A stretch of DNA of 64,000 bases from positions 1-64,000 of the forward strand of contig NZ_JAFVUX010000003.1 in the NCBI RefSeq assembly GCF_017502485.1, read 5' to 3'. The notes below the pieces were generated by a model that searched no databases, was not told the DNA's origin, and saw only the letters and a program-made list of their open reading frames with translations. Of this stretch, positions 44,124 to 53,123 are shown in pieces. How positions within the stretch are numbered: the stretch's first letter is position 1; the number at the start of each line of letters is the position of its first letter. The stretch comes from Helicobacter sp. (GTDB taxonomy: Bacteria > Campylobacterota > Campylobacteria > Campylobacterales > Helicobacteraceae). Position numbers and translations under genes: made by a program.

Positions 44124-45908
44124 CTATAATGTATCAATATAGCCATCTTGCGGCAGGATTAGCGCAATATCGCGTGGTAGATAGAGCAAAATCTTATCAA
44201 AAAATATTTTATGGCTAAGCATATCGCCACAGACAAAGACTTGTCCCAAGGCGTAGTTCTGTGCCATATCGCGCACGAAGTTCCCTATAAACTCCGCTAG
44301 AGAATCTAGCACGCCAAAGGCTATCATCTCGCGCTCAACGCCTGCAAGCGCAAAGCTCATACAGCTGCGTAAGATTCTAGGGTAGTCAAGCTCCAAGCCA
44401 CCTTGGGCAGTTTTTTTAAGCTTATAGTCAATGCGCGGACCTTTATCGCGCAAGCATAGCTTGGCATAATTTAGCAAGCTTTCTTTAGCATAATCATCGC
44501 TTGCACTACTCTTACAAAATCCAAGAACTCGCGCAATAATGGCAAATATATCAGTAAGGTTTTTTGAGATTCTAGGGGTAGAATCTAGGCTAGATTCTAG
44601 TGCGTTCAATGTTCCAAAATGTGCCTGATAGTTTGCTAGTAGTCTATCTGCACCCTTATACTCACGCGCTAGAGTCTCTAGCATAAAAGCTTCACTGCTA
44701 GCAAAGCACACAGGTAAAGCTTGCTTATAGCTCATACCATCATAAATCCATATCGCGCTATTATGAGAGAGAGAGAGATAGCACACAAGCATAAGGCTAG
44801 CATTTTGCTCACGCTGTGTTTTGGGCTTTAGAGTGTTAGGTTCTAGGGATTTGGTTTGTTCTTGTGCTATATCTTGGCGCGGATAATGCATATCGATAAT
44901 ACCAAGCAGATCGCGCTTGCTCTTGCGATCGTGTAGGTAGATTCCATCACGCCCATAAATAACACGCTCTAGCTTTGGTGCAGCATACAAAGAGGTGTAT
45001 GTCAAGTGGGGAGACTTCTTGCTCTTGCGGATAAAGACATACTCTACCCCACAAGTGCGCGCACAAGAGCCTAGCAACATAAGCATAGGATCAAAAGCTA
45101 GCAGGCATTCAATCTCCACACCACTTACCAAAAGTTCATCGCTGAAGATGTTTTTGGGGCAGAGTTTCATACTAGGCTTTTCCACACTAGCAAGGCAGGA
45201 TAGCTGGGCAGAATCTATACGCATAAAGCTTTGTAATGCTCCCATTTCCCAAAACATTAGCACGCTAGATTCTAGAGGCTTTGTAGATAGCTCATAGCAC
45301 CCTCGTGTAGTGGCAACGATGATTGGCTGCGTGGAGAGAGAGCGAGCTAGAGAATCCAAGCAGGAAAACAGCGCGCTAGGAGTGATTGGCTTTAGACTTT
45401 GGCTAGAATCTTTCGCGTATATATGGGAGAGAAACTGCTTGCATAGGCGCGTAAAGCTAGAATCTCGCTTCTCAAAGCTCTGTATTAGTGCTAGGGTATC
45501 GCTTACCATAGGCAGGGGTTTAGTGCATTTGCGCACATTGTGGTAAAAGCGCAAGGAAGACTTACTCATATACTCTGGCTCTATATGATCAAAGACCACA
45601 TACATACTTAAAGGCAAGGCGCGTGATAGCTCATTGGCAAACTCTAACACACGCTCGCCAAAATCCTTGGGCTTGGAGTCAGCGCACTGGCTGGTAGAAT
45701 CTAGCGATCTTGGGGATTTTTGTTTTGTGGGCGAATAATCTTTGGTATCAGGGCTTTTTAGAATAAAGGCGTATTGATAGGGCAGATTTGTCTCGATAAA
45801 TTCTTTGGCATAGGCAAGATTATACGCTTTGGCTATGCGTGTTAAGATTGCTTCAAATGGCGTGATATAGGAGATAGGCTTGCTTGTATGAAAGATAAAG
45901 GCGAGCAA
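44124..45908 (-). CDS. hydE: Hydrogenase accessory protein HydE
   Basis: A 594-residue protein without familiar domains, in the hydE place of the hydABCDE operon known in Wolinella and H. pylori (HP0631-HP0635). In Wolinella hydE is needed for active hydrogenase. The C-terminal part (about 480-594; [37 protein letters not shown]) looks like a HypF/kinase-type sugar-kinase fold. Variable stretches (for example residues 60-80, 350-370 and 455-470) are rich in Leu-Asp/Glu-Ser and hold at least two perfect recurrent words (44590, 45265). The call rests on position. Confidence 0.75.
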   Translation of the reverse strand: MLAFIFHTSKPISYITPFEAILTRIAKAYNLAYAKEFIETNLPYQYAFILKSPDTKDYSPTKQKSPRSLDSTSQCADSKPKDFGERVLEFANELSRALPLSMYVVFDHIEPEYMSKSSLRFYHNVRKCTKPLPMVSDTLALIQSFEKRDSSFTRLCKQFLSHIYAKDSSQSLKPITPSALFSCLDSLARSLSTQPIIVATTRGCYELSTKPLESSVLMFWEMGALQSFMRIDSAQLSCLASVEKPSMKLCPKNIFSDELLVSGVEIECLLAFDPMLMLLGSCARTCGVEYVFIRKSKKSPHLTYTSLYAAPKLERVIYGRDGIYLHDRKSKRDLLGIIDMHYPRQDIAQEQTKSLEPNTLKPKTQREQNASLMLVCYLSLSHNSAIWIYDGMSYKQALPVCFASSEAFMLETLAREYKGADRLLANYQAHFGTLNALESSLDSTPRISKNLTDIFAIIARVLGFCKSSASDDYAKESLLNYAKLCLRDKGPRIDYKLKKTAQGGLELDYPRILRSCMSFALAGVEREMIAFGVLDSLAEFIGNFVRDMAQNYALGQVFVCGDMLSHKIFFDKILLYLPRDIALILPQDGYIDTL

Positions 45909-45909
45909 G

Positions 45910-46449
45910 CTAGTAGCCTTTGTAGGAGTTGTCGGCGATGGTTTGGATAGGAGTAGAATCTATCTTTTTGCTATCAAAGCCGAGGGTTTGCAACTGGTTT
46001 AATACCTCTTGCTCTAAAGTCGCAAAGTGCGCGAGAAGCTCGCGTGATAGATTAAATGTGGTATCCTCGCCTATGATTTTTGGCACGATACCTATGATAT
46101 GTAAAGGTGGGAGATCGCCAAGAAGCTCAATCATTCTTAGTGTTTGGAGCATTTCGACTTCGTGCGCACTTCCAGCCCAAGTGATAGCATCAGGGATTGC
46201 AGAAAATGGGAAGCTATACACATCGCCAACTTGCGCACCCTCGACATTAACGGTATCAAGCACAATCACAGAATCATACTCCACAATCATGGGGATAAGG
46301 GCTTGTGCGAGTGTGCCACCATCGACAAACTCCACGCTATGGCTTGATGAGGTGAATGTATAATTGACTTTCAGGTAGTTGCATAAATGCACGCCAATCC
46401 CCTCGTCGCCAAAAAGGATATTGCCTATCCCCAGCACCAAAACACGCAA
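45910..46449 (-). CDS. hydD: Hydrogenase maturation endopeptidase HydD
   Basis: A 179-residue HyaD/HybD-family protease. The Ni-sensing acidic residues appear in GNILFGDEGIGVHL (Glu/Asp 16-17), VDGGTLAQ and GSAHEVEML. It trims the C-terminal tail of the large subunit HydB after nickel is inserted. The tail after residue 155 is variable (DSKKIDSTP). It follows hydC by 2 bases. Confidence 0.9.
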   Translation of the reverse strand: MRVLVLGIGNILFGDEGIGVHLCNYLKVNYTFTSSSHSVEFVDGGTLAQALIPMIVEYDSVIVLDTVNVEGAQVGDVYSFPFSAIPDAITWAGSAHEVEMLQTLRMIELLGDLPPLHIIGIVPKIIGEDTTFNLSRELLAHFATLEQEVLNQLQTLGFDSKKIDSTPIQTIADNSYKGY

Positions 46450-46451
46450 AC

Positions 46452-47153
46452 TTAGACTTTCAAATCGTTTTGATAGCGCACACCACTAATGATCGCATCT
46501 GCTCCACCATTTGGGTACTTCACAGAATTCCACACGACAAGATAAACATGCACGGGGATAAAAACCACAAATGCCCAAGTCAAAATATGATGAATCACAC
46601 GGACATTTGCTAGTCCGCCGCAGAGTACTTCCACCCATTTAAAGCTAGCACCTAGCACAGCACCTAGCCCGCTATGATAAACATTTCCATAGAGTGCGAC
46701 ACCTGTTAGGCACACAAGTAATGTCAGCACACCAAGTGTAAAGTAAGTGATAAACTGCAGGGGATTATATGCACCCTCTATATGTGGGTGCTTACCAACA
46801 AATAGGTAGGTTTTAATCGAAGCGATCCATACTTTTACATCGATAAACTGCTTTAATGATCGCCGCTCCTCTTTGCTTCCTTCTTTATCAAAAAAGAAAA
46901 GATACACACGGAAAATCGATATTGCAATGAGAATGAAGCCTAAAATCAAGTGAATACTACGGATATAAGCTTGGGTAAAAAGTGTGGGCTCAGCACTTGG
47001 TGTAGGACTCAAAAATGGTAGTGCGATATAAAACCCAGTGCCAATGAGCCCAAAAATAGAAAAAGCACGCAACCAGTGAAAAATCCTAGTCAGCCCAGAA
47101 AACTCCGTATGCGCTTGGAAATCTCTCTTGCCAGAATTTATTGCTCCTCTCAT
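46452..47153 (-). CDS. hydC: Hydrogenase cytochrome b subunit HydC
   Basis: A 233-residue membrane dihaem cytochrome b with four transmembrane helices and His ligands in IFHWLRAF, RSIHLILGFI, HHILTWAFVVFIPVHVYLVVW. It passes electrons from the HydA iron-sulfur clusters to menaquinone. It begins 9 bases after hydB. Confidence 0.92.
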   Translation of the reverse strand: MRGAINSGKRDFQAHTEFSGLTRIFHWLRAFSIFGLIGTGFYIALPFLSPTPSAEPTLFTQAYIRSIHLILGFILIAISIFRVYLFFFDKEGSKEERRSLKQFIDVKVWIASIKTYLFVGKHPHIEGAYNPLQFITYFTLGVLTLLVCLTGVALYGNVYHSGLGAVLGASFKWVEVLCGGLANVRVIHHILTWAFVVFIPVHVYLVVWNSVKYPNGGADAIISGVRYQNDLKV

Positions 47154-47162
47154 GATCTCTCC

Positions 47163-48902
47163 TTATATGCGAGCAAATGATGGTGCTATTTTGTATTGAC
47201 TAAGCTCCGCGCCTTTAGTATCCATAATATGCACTGCACACGCGATACAGGGGTCAAAAGAGTGTATATGGCGGATAATCTCTAAAGGCTTAGTAATATC
47301 GGCGACTTTTGTGCCAATTAGACTCATTTCATAGGGACCTTTCTTGCCTTGAGAGTCTCTTGGGCCGGCATTCCAGGTAGATGGCACGACTGCTTGGTAG
47401 TTCTCTACTTTGCCACCTTTGATTCTCACCCAGTGGCTTAGCATACCTCTAGGTACATTGCCGATATAGCGACCCTTATATTCTTTGCTCTCGTCGATGC
47501 TATAAGGTGCGCAGGTGCGCGTATCAACCTTTAGATTCTCCACTAGTGTATCAAATGCTTTTAGTCCATAATCACACAACACACGCGCTTCAATACATCT
47601 CGCCGCTGTTCTACCAAGTGTGGTAAAGAGTGCCTCTACCGGTAAGCCTGTTTGCTTTAAAAATTCTTGCGCCACTGGCGTGATGTAGGGATTTTTGGCT
47701 GCAAGCCCTACTACAACAGTCGCTAAAGGTCCCACCTCCATAGGCTCGCCATCATAGCGCGGAGATTTGATCCATGAGTATTTGCCATCGTGTTTAAGGT
47801 TTTTAGTGGGGATTTCCTTGCCATCTGGTCCTATGCTTACTCCATCATCAAAGCCTGTGTAATCTGGTGTTGTCTGTCCATCATAGGGGTGAAGCGCGAC
47901 TTTATCAGTATTTTCATACTTATACCAAGAGTTTGTAACCTCTTCAGCGATTAGATTCTCATCTAAATCATAAAGCTTGCTTAAATCGCCATTTTTTACA
48001 ATCCCTGTGCTATATAAATATTCATTCTCACTAACTCGCATTTCAGCGTGTGATAGGAAGTTTTTCACTCCGCAGCCTGTTTGCGCCACTGAAGGCTCAC
48101 TAGCATACACTTGGGCTGCCATTACAAGATCTGCCCAATATGCGCGATACACGAAGTCCGCTACCATTTCAAACTTACTCTTCCACTCACCAAGCCTTGA
48201 TGGATCTAAAATATCCATAACAGAAGTTATTCCGCCTACGGTCAAGCTTTGTGGGTGGGGCTGCTTGGCGCCAAAGATCGCCATCATTTTTGCCACTTCT
48301 CTTTGTATTTCAAGCAGTTTTAGATAGTGTGATAGGACAATGAGATTTTGTTCTGGGGAGAAACGATATGTCCTATGCCCCCAATAAGCGTTTTGGAATG
48401 GTCCTAGCGCGCCTTGCTGGACGAAGTCTCCTACGCGCTTTTGCACTGCTAGAAGCTCGTTTTCCCCAGCGCATAAAGGGATTTTAGCGTATTTATAGGC
48501 TTCTTTTGCTGCTTTTGCTGGGTCGGCTTTGAGCGCGCTAGTAATATCGCACCAATCAAGCCCGTGTAGCGTATAGAAATGCACAATGTGATCGTGCAAA
48601 AAGAGTGAGATATTCATAAGGGAGCGCACCATTTGGGCATTGAGCGGGGGCTTAATACCTAAGGCATCTTCAACAGCGACAATACCGGCTTTATAGTGGC
48701 TATATGTGCAAACGCCACAGATTCTTTGCGCGATGAAGCCTGCATCCCTAGGGTCGCGCCCTACGATGATTTTTTCTAACCCTCTCCATAGAGTTGATGA
48801 AGAAAACGCATCAACAATGGTGTTGTTCTCATCAACAATGACTTCTATACGCAAGTGCCCTTCGATTCTTGTGATTGGATCTACAATAATTCGCTTTGTC
48901 AT
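47163..48902 (-). CDS. hydB: [NiFe] hydrogenase large subunit
   Basis: A 579-residue catalytic subunit for periplasmic H2 oxidation. The nickel-iron site ligands are in RICGVCTYSH (near residue 61) and DPCIACAVH near the end. The tail following that His (about 20 residues, IMDTKGAELSQYKIAPSFARI without its last residue) is where HydD is expected to cut. GAGAG precedes the ATG. It follows hydA by 20 bases. Confidence 0.96.
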   Translation of the reverse strand: MTKRIIVDPITRIEGHLRIEVIVDENNTIVDAFSSSTLWRGLEKIIVGRDPRDAGFIAQRICGVCTYSHYKAGIVAVEDALGIKPPLNAQMVRSLMNISLFLHDHIVHFYTLHGLDWCDITSALKADPAKAAKEAYKYAKIPLCAGENELLAVQKRVGDFVQQGALGPFQNAYWGHRTYRFSPEQNLIVLSHYLKLLEIQREVAKMMAIFGAKQPHPQSLTVGGITSVMDILDPSRLGEWKSKFEMVADFVYRAYWADLVMAAQVYASEPSVAQTGCGVKNFLSHAEMRVSENEYLYSTGIVKNGDLSKLYDLDENLIAEEVTNSWYKYENTDKVALHPYDGQTTPDYTGFDDGVSIGPDGKEIPTKNLKHDGKYSWIKSPRYDGEPMEVGPLATVVVGLAAKNPYITPVAQEFLKQTGLPVEALFTTLGRTAARCIEARVLCDYGLKAFDTLVENLKVDTRTCAPYSIDESKEYKGRYIGNVPRGMLSHWVRIKGGKVENYQAVVPSTWNAGPRDSQGKKGPYEMSLIGTKVADITKPLEIIRHIHSFDPCIACAVHIMDTKGAELSQYKIAPSFARI

Positions 48903-48921
48903 TTTCTCTCCTTAATCCGTG

Positions 48922-50127
48922 CTATTTGGCTTTTACCATACTTGATACGACTGCGTGTGCGGCAATCCCCACAGCCGTTACAGCAAGCACCGCCGTGCCG
49001 ATTGTATCAGCAGTTTTATCCGCGCCATAGCCATTATAGGCGGTGTGGAAAGGTGTGTTCCCTAAAGGTCGCTCAAATGGACTCATCGTATCCCAAAAGT
49101 TTGGCTCACTGCAACCAATGCAACCATGCCCTGCTTGTATGGGCCAGCTTGTATGGGAGTTGAAGCGCAATTTAGAGCAGTTGTTGAAAGTATAGGGACC
49201 TTTGCAACCCACTTTGTATAGGCAGTAGCCTTTCTCCGCGTTGCTATCGCCAAACGCTTCTACAAACTCGCCTGCATCAAAATGCCCTCTTCGTTCGCAT
49301 AAATCGTGGATTCTGTGTCCATATGCCCAAGTAGGTCGCCCAAAAGCATCAGTTGGAGGTGTTTTACCAAACATAGCAAAATACAGCACATTGCCTACGA
49401 TATTTTTCTCGCTAGGTGGGCAACCGGGGACTTTGATGATAGGCTTTGAGATGATTTTGTCAAGTGGCTGGGCGTTGGTAGGGTTTGGTGCAGCAGCTTG
49501 CACACCGCCATAGCTTGAGCAAGTCCCAATGGCAAAAATTGCCATAGCCCCTTCTGCGGCGTGCCGACACTCTTGCGCACCTGTTGTGCCATTTGCTCCA
49601 ATGGTTAGGAAGTATTCACTACTACCTTTTGGTATCCCACCCTCTACCATTAAGATGTAGTTGCCGTGATGCTTTTTGATAGCAGATTCTAGGTTTTGGG
49701 TGGCTTGGTAGCCTGAAGCTGCCATAATGGTTTCGTGGTATTCAAGGTTGATCATATCAAAGAGTATAGAATCCACGCTTGGATCCTCTGTGCGGAGTAA
49801 GCTTTCACTGCAGCCGGTGCATTCTGCCATATGTAGCCAGATCACAGGCGTGCGGTTGGCAATCTCTGCAGCGCGAGCAGTGAGTGGTGCGAAGCTCGCT
49901 GGTAAGGAAAGTGCAGCAGTCATAGCTCCAGCCCATTTCATAAAATCACGGCGTGATATACCCTTGCTTTCTAGCTCTGCTATAAGCTCTTTGTCTCCGT
50001 TGTGTGCGGGGAGCTTTTCTATGGCATCAAGCCTAGCAGAAACTTCTGCCATAAGGGCTTTGGTGGTCTTTGTTTGAAGCAAACTAGAATCTATGTGGTT
50101 TGGCGCGACTTTTTTGTTTTTTTGCAT
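48922..50127 (-). CDS. hydA: [NiFe] hydrogenase small subunit
   Basis: A 401-residue subunit that holds three iron-sulfur clusters. Twin-arginine signal: SRRDFMKWAG with a hydrophobic stretch and ARAAE cleavage region (near residue 88), preceded by an unusually long N-terminal extension of about 50 residues. Cluster cysteines lie in AECTGCSES, GTCSSYGG, PGCPPSEKN and HGCIGCSEP. A C-terminal hydrophobic helix (about 375-395) anchors it in the membrane. AAGGAG precedes the ATG. First gene of hydABCDE; H2 oxidation can feed the nitrite reductase (inference). Confidence 0.95.
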   Translation of the reverse strand: MQKNKKVAPNHIDSSLLQTKTTKALMAEVSARLDAIEKLPAHNGDKELIAELESKGISRRDFMKWAGAMTAALSLPASFAPLTARAAEIANRTPVIWLHMAECTGCSESLLRTEDPSVDSILFDMINLEYHETIMAASGYQATQNLESAIKKHHGNYILMVEGGIPKGSSEYFLTIGANGTTGAQECRHAAEGAMAIFAIGTCSSYGGVQAAAPNPTNAQPLDKIISKPIIKVPGCPPSEKNIVGNVLYFAMFGKTPPTDAFGRPTWAYGHRIHDLCERRGHFDAGEFVEAFGDSNAEKGYCLYKVGCKGPYTFNNCSKLRFNSHTSWPIQAGHGCIGCSEPNFWDTMSPFERPLGNTPFHTAYNGYGADKTADTIGTAVLAVTAVGIAAHAVVSSMVKAK

Positions 50128-50551
50128 TTTCTCTCCTTGGTAAGCTTATGATTCCTATGGTTGATTGTAGGGATAAAGTGCTAAAATATCACTTAAACCC
50201 CTAAAATTTGGGTTTGCACCCTCATTAATAGTAAAGTCCCAAATGTGGCAGCACTAAGTGCAGAAACTTAGCCAGAGTTACGACCTTATCACAATGCGGA
50301 TTTTTCATCCTGCAGATCTCCATACCACTTAAGAGAGCTTTGACGCGTTGTCCTTGTCTTGGATAAGAAAATCTCTTGTGATCTCATTTTCATCAATGCA
50401 GATTTTATAAAACTCCAGCGTTAGAAGCCTCACCAATAGCCCAGATGAGAGCAAGACTTAGTAGCTATGTGTTTGTTTTGGTATAAAAAGTAATGATTCT
50501 AAAGCTATACACAGGGTTTGACATATGCACTTGGGCGATAGTGATTGTCTT
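50128..50551. other. 424-base gap with a possible gene relic on the minus strand
   Basis: No intact gene is seen. On the minus strand about 40 residues are open, ending near 50328: LTLEFYKICIDENEITRDF then LIQDKDNASKLS. It starts after a stop and has only a TTG start. It looks like a fragment of a lost gene that I cannot name. The part next to hydA should hold the hyd promoter, but no convincing -10 box was found. Confidence 0.3.
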
Positions 50552-51181
50552 TCATATTTTACTATCGCGTGTGTGGGATGTTGAGAAATTACGCAGGTAT
50601 GGGGGAAAATATCGCAGTGGTAAATGTCGCTTGCTATCCCACTTTTGGTACGCGCTCCAAAGTCCTAATCCCACGCATACAAGCCACAGCCCCACATCAA
50701 TCACGCTCTCATACAATCCAAAGTCAGCTAGAGATCCCACTGCTAAACTTACACAAGCAAGTAGGGCAAAGGTCATTGAGTATAGCCCACAAGCGATGAT
50801 AAACCCTGCGATAATGGTTATCTGCACTCTAGAATCTATATGGTAGATATCCACCAAGCCTATGCCCAATACTCCAAGGTATAGCCACAGCCCAAAGCCA
50901 CCCCATAGCATCAGTGTAGGAAGTGGCATTATGCGCGCTTCTAGCAAAGCTTTGTAGCGATCTTTTGTGCAACGCTTGAGCAAGATTCTAGCTAGGTAGC
51001 ATACGCTAAGAGCTAGGCTAAGTACGCTAGGTGTATCAAAGCAGGCTACATAATATTCACACGCGCTATACCCTAGAATCTTCACATTACACGCTGCTAC
51101 AATCACCACGCTTAGCACTGCCCCATAGCGTAGCTTGCCAAAAAATGCGAGCAAAAGTGCCAATAGACAGAGGCTAATCAT
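50552..51181 (-). CDS. Unknown multi-spanning membrane protein after the sialidase-like gene
   Basis: A 209-residue hydrophobic protein with about six predicted helices (for example ISLCLLALLLAFFGK and YGAVLSVVIVAAC). The open frame extends 24 codons upstream, but the ATG at 51181 overlaps the stop of the sialidase-like reading frame, which suggests translational coupling to it. I do not recognise the family. If coupled, its expression would also follow the C11 switch of the upstream gene. Confidence 0.6.
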   Translation of the reverse strand: MISLCLLALLLAFFGKLRYGAVLSVVIVAACNVKILGYSACEYYVACFDTPSVLSLALSVCYLARILLKRCTKDRYKALLEARIMPLPTLMLWGGFGLWLYLGVLGIGLVDIYHIDSRVQITIIAGFIIACGLYSMTFALLACVSLAVGSLADFGLYESVIDVGLWLVCVGLGLWSAYQKWDSKRHLPLRYFPPYLRNFSTSHTRDSKI

Positions 51182-51770
51182 TGCGCACCTCTTTGGCATC
51201 GTAAGCGTTTCTTTGCAAGGCGGAAAAGGAGCTGTCATTGTAAGTAAGTGCATTAGAATCTAGTCTTCTGTCATTGTGAGATTTTGTGGTGGTAAAATCG
51301 TGGCGACCCACTTTTTGCGTATTTGTATGGACCGCTTTGCCTTTTTTTAATACTTGCAGTGATGAAAAAAGAGTATTACTACTAGATTCTAGCTCTTGTG
51401 TGCTAGATCGTGCTTGTGTTTTATGCGCATTAAGCACTTGCTGCGCTTGTAGCACTAGGGCGGATTTGCTAAGGATTAGGCTTTTGATATGTGTGCGCTT
51501 GTAGGTGTAGGCAATATGCACTTGATCAAAAGAGAGCGCGACACTTGGGTAGGAGACTTCGCTAGATTCTATACTATCAAGCAAGGCTAGTGGCACAAAC
51601 TCCACTTGCGCGCGCCCTAGGCTCTCTGGATTTAGTGCGAAGAGCCAGAGTTGCTTTCTTGCGTGGGGCAAACTAGAATCTAATACATTAGAATTTGGCG
51701 CATTAGATTCTAGTTTGGTAGGTGAAGAGATTGGGGGGGGGGGCGTTATGTAGTAGAAACACCACGCCAT
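51174..51770 (-). CDS. C-terminal part of the split sialidase-like gene
   Basis: This frame holds the missing end of the sialidase-like protein. After the C11 tract it reads ISSPTKLESN and on to SYPSVALSFDQVHIAYTYKR, which matches the last blade of the BNR/sialidase family (SYP...IHL.YTY.R). The ATG of this frame lies upstream of the tract, inside the first frame, and is probably not a real start. With one C fewer (C10) the two frames join into one protein of about 644 residues. Tail residues are rich in Leu-Glu-Ser and Leu-Asp-Ser. Confidence 0.7.
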   Translation of the reverse strand: MAWCFYYITPPPPISSPTKLESNAPNSNVLDSSLPHARKQLWLFALNPESLGRAQVEFVPLALLDSIESSEVSYPSVALSFDQVHIAYTYKRTHIKSLILSKSALVLQAQQVLNAHKTQARSSTQELESSSNTLFSSLQVLKKGKAVHTNTQKVGRHDFTTTKSHNDRRLDSNALTYNDSSFSALQRNAYDAKEVRND

Positions 51771-53109
51771 TTGTGCTAAAAAGTATAGAAGAGCTATTGT
51801 AGTTGATAAGATTACTAGGCTTTGGGGGTTGACATTGCATACTCTGGTGCGGCAAAGATGTAAGCTCGCATAGGCTTACTTGCATTGGACTTGGTGTGTA
51901 GTTACGATATACGCCTACGGCTGTTGTCGCGTTTAATGGGGCAAAGCTTGGCTGGAGTTTGGAGTGTGTCTTCGCCCCGATGGTGGGCAGTGGTTTAGTG
52001 ATAGAATCTAGCTTCAAGCTAGGGTTAAAGTGTAGGAGCAGTGGATACTTGCGCGCTAGCTCGTGGTAAAGCGGTAGGATAAACCCACCATCTTCTAAAA
52101 GCAGAGCAGATGAGCGCACAAGGAAAGAGAGATTAGCAAAGGGGCTAAGTGTAAGCTCTTGCCTGAAGTGCAAATGCTCTAAAGTTTTATCAAACTCAAG
52201 CCAATATACCCTGCTAGTCGCCCAGCCTCCAAGGCTTACTCCCACGACAAACAAATGCACCCTTCCCCTAGAATCCACAAAGCTTACAGGGTTACCAAGT
52301 TTGGCGATAAACTTTCCGCTAAGGTGGGAGAGGAGGGCTGGAGTTAGGATTTCTCTAGGGGCACTCCATTTACTAGTTTTTAGCGTCGGCTTTTTGGCTA
52401 AAAATGGCGATTGTTGTGGCGAGTCGGCGGTTACATACGCCAAAGTATGCGCCTTTGACTCACCTTGCAAAGCCCCATTTTTATCACAAAAATCCTGCCA
52501 CCCAGTCGCGTTTGTAGAAAACACATTTTGGGCGTTTGCGCAAATCCTAGAATCCTTTGCTGGCTCGTGTAGAGTTTGGGCTCCACTCCTAGAATCCACA
52601 TTTTCAAACGAGGATTCTAGTTCAAGTTGCTCGCAGTAGGATTTTTCACGTGCAAATTTTGGGGCAGAGCTAGGCTTGTGGTCTGCGGTTGCTCCAAAAT
52701 TTGCTAAATCTGCGAAATGCTTATCCGAAGCCAAATCTTTTACAAAAAAGCTTTGGTAGATTCCTACATCTCTCGCCCCTTCCCTACTCCCAGCAAAAAA
52801 CAAAGCCATAAAAGCATAGGAGTCGCGCAGGCTTTGGGGTATGGCGGTGCGCTCAAGTGCAACAATCGTGCTTGCGTGCGCGCTAGGCGTTGGGTTTGGG
52901 ATAGTGAAGTAGCAAGGCTCTAGCGCAGGATTTACACTAGAGTCTAACGCCATAGATTCTATCCCTATACTAGATTCTAGGCTAGAATCTAGTATAAACG
53001 CACGCAAGCTTGGCGAATTTGTCCTAAGCCACGCAAAAGCCATCGTTATTAGCATAAAGACTATGATAAAGCCCAAACCCCACTGCTTTGCGCGATTGCT
53101 AGGTATCAT
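51703..53109 (-). CDS. Sialidase-like (BNR) protein, N-terminal part, frameshifted at a C11 tract
   Basis: A membrane-anchored or exported protein: a signal/anchor helix at about 9-28 (LGFIIVFMLITMAFAWLR), then a beta-propeller of the predicted-neuraminidase family. Key matches are WSAPREIL, LGNPVSFVDSRGRVHLFVV, SLGGWATSR and LLLEDGGFILPLYHELA. A block of about 110 low-complexity residues (about 120-230) is inserted before WSAPREIL. The frame runs through the poly-C tract, then stops nine residues later. No clear Asp-box or catalytic Arg triad is visible, so sialidase activity is unproven. It lies 14 bases downstream of the sulfurylase-like gene. Confidence 0.75.
   Translation of the reverse strand: MIPSNRAKQWGLGFIIVFMLITMAFAWLRTNSPSLRAFILDSSLESSIGIESMALDSSVNPALEPCYFTIPNPTPSAHASTIVALERTAIPQSLRDSYAFMALFFAGSREGARDVGIYQSFFVKDLASDKHFADLANFGATADHKPSSAPKFAREKSYCEQLELESSFENVDSRSGAQTLHEPAKDSRICANAQNVFSTNATGWQDFCDKNGALQGESKAHTLAYVTADSPQQSPFLAKKPTLKTSKWSAPREILTPALLSHLSGKFIAKLGNPVSFVDSRGRVHLFVVGVSLGGWATSRVYWLEFDKTLEHLHFRQELTLSPFANLSFLVRSSALLLEDGGFILPLYHELARKYPLLLHFNPSLKLDSITKPLPTIGAKTHSKLQPSFAPLNATTAVGVYRNYTPSPMQVSLCELTSLPHQSMQCQPPKPSNLINYNSSSILFSTNGVVFLLHNAPPPNLFTYQTRI
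51733..51743. repeat. G11/C11 homopolymer tract, phase-variation switch
   Basis: Eleven consecutive G on the plus strand (C on the coding strand) at the exact point where the sialidase-like frame breaks. C10 or C13 would restore the full-length frame. Poly-G/C tracts of this length are classic slipped-strand switches in Helicobacter and Campylobacter. Confidence 0.85.
52970..52992. repeat. Paired recurrent words, inverted and one base apart
   Basis: CTAGATTCTAG, a single G, then CTAGAATCTAG. The whole is a 23-base near-perfect palindrome. The identical arrangement occurs at 56201-56223. Here it encodes LDSSLES near the N-terminus of the sialidase-like protein. Confidence 0.8.
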
Positions 53110-53123
53110 AGGTGGATTACAAG

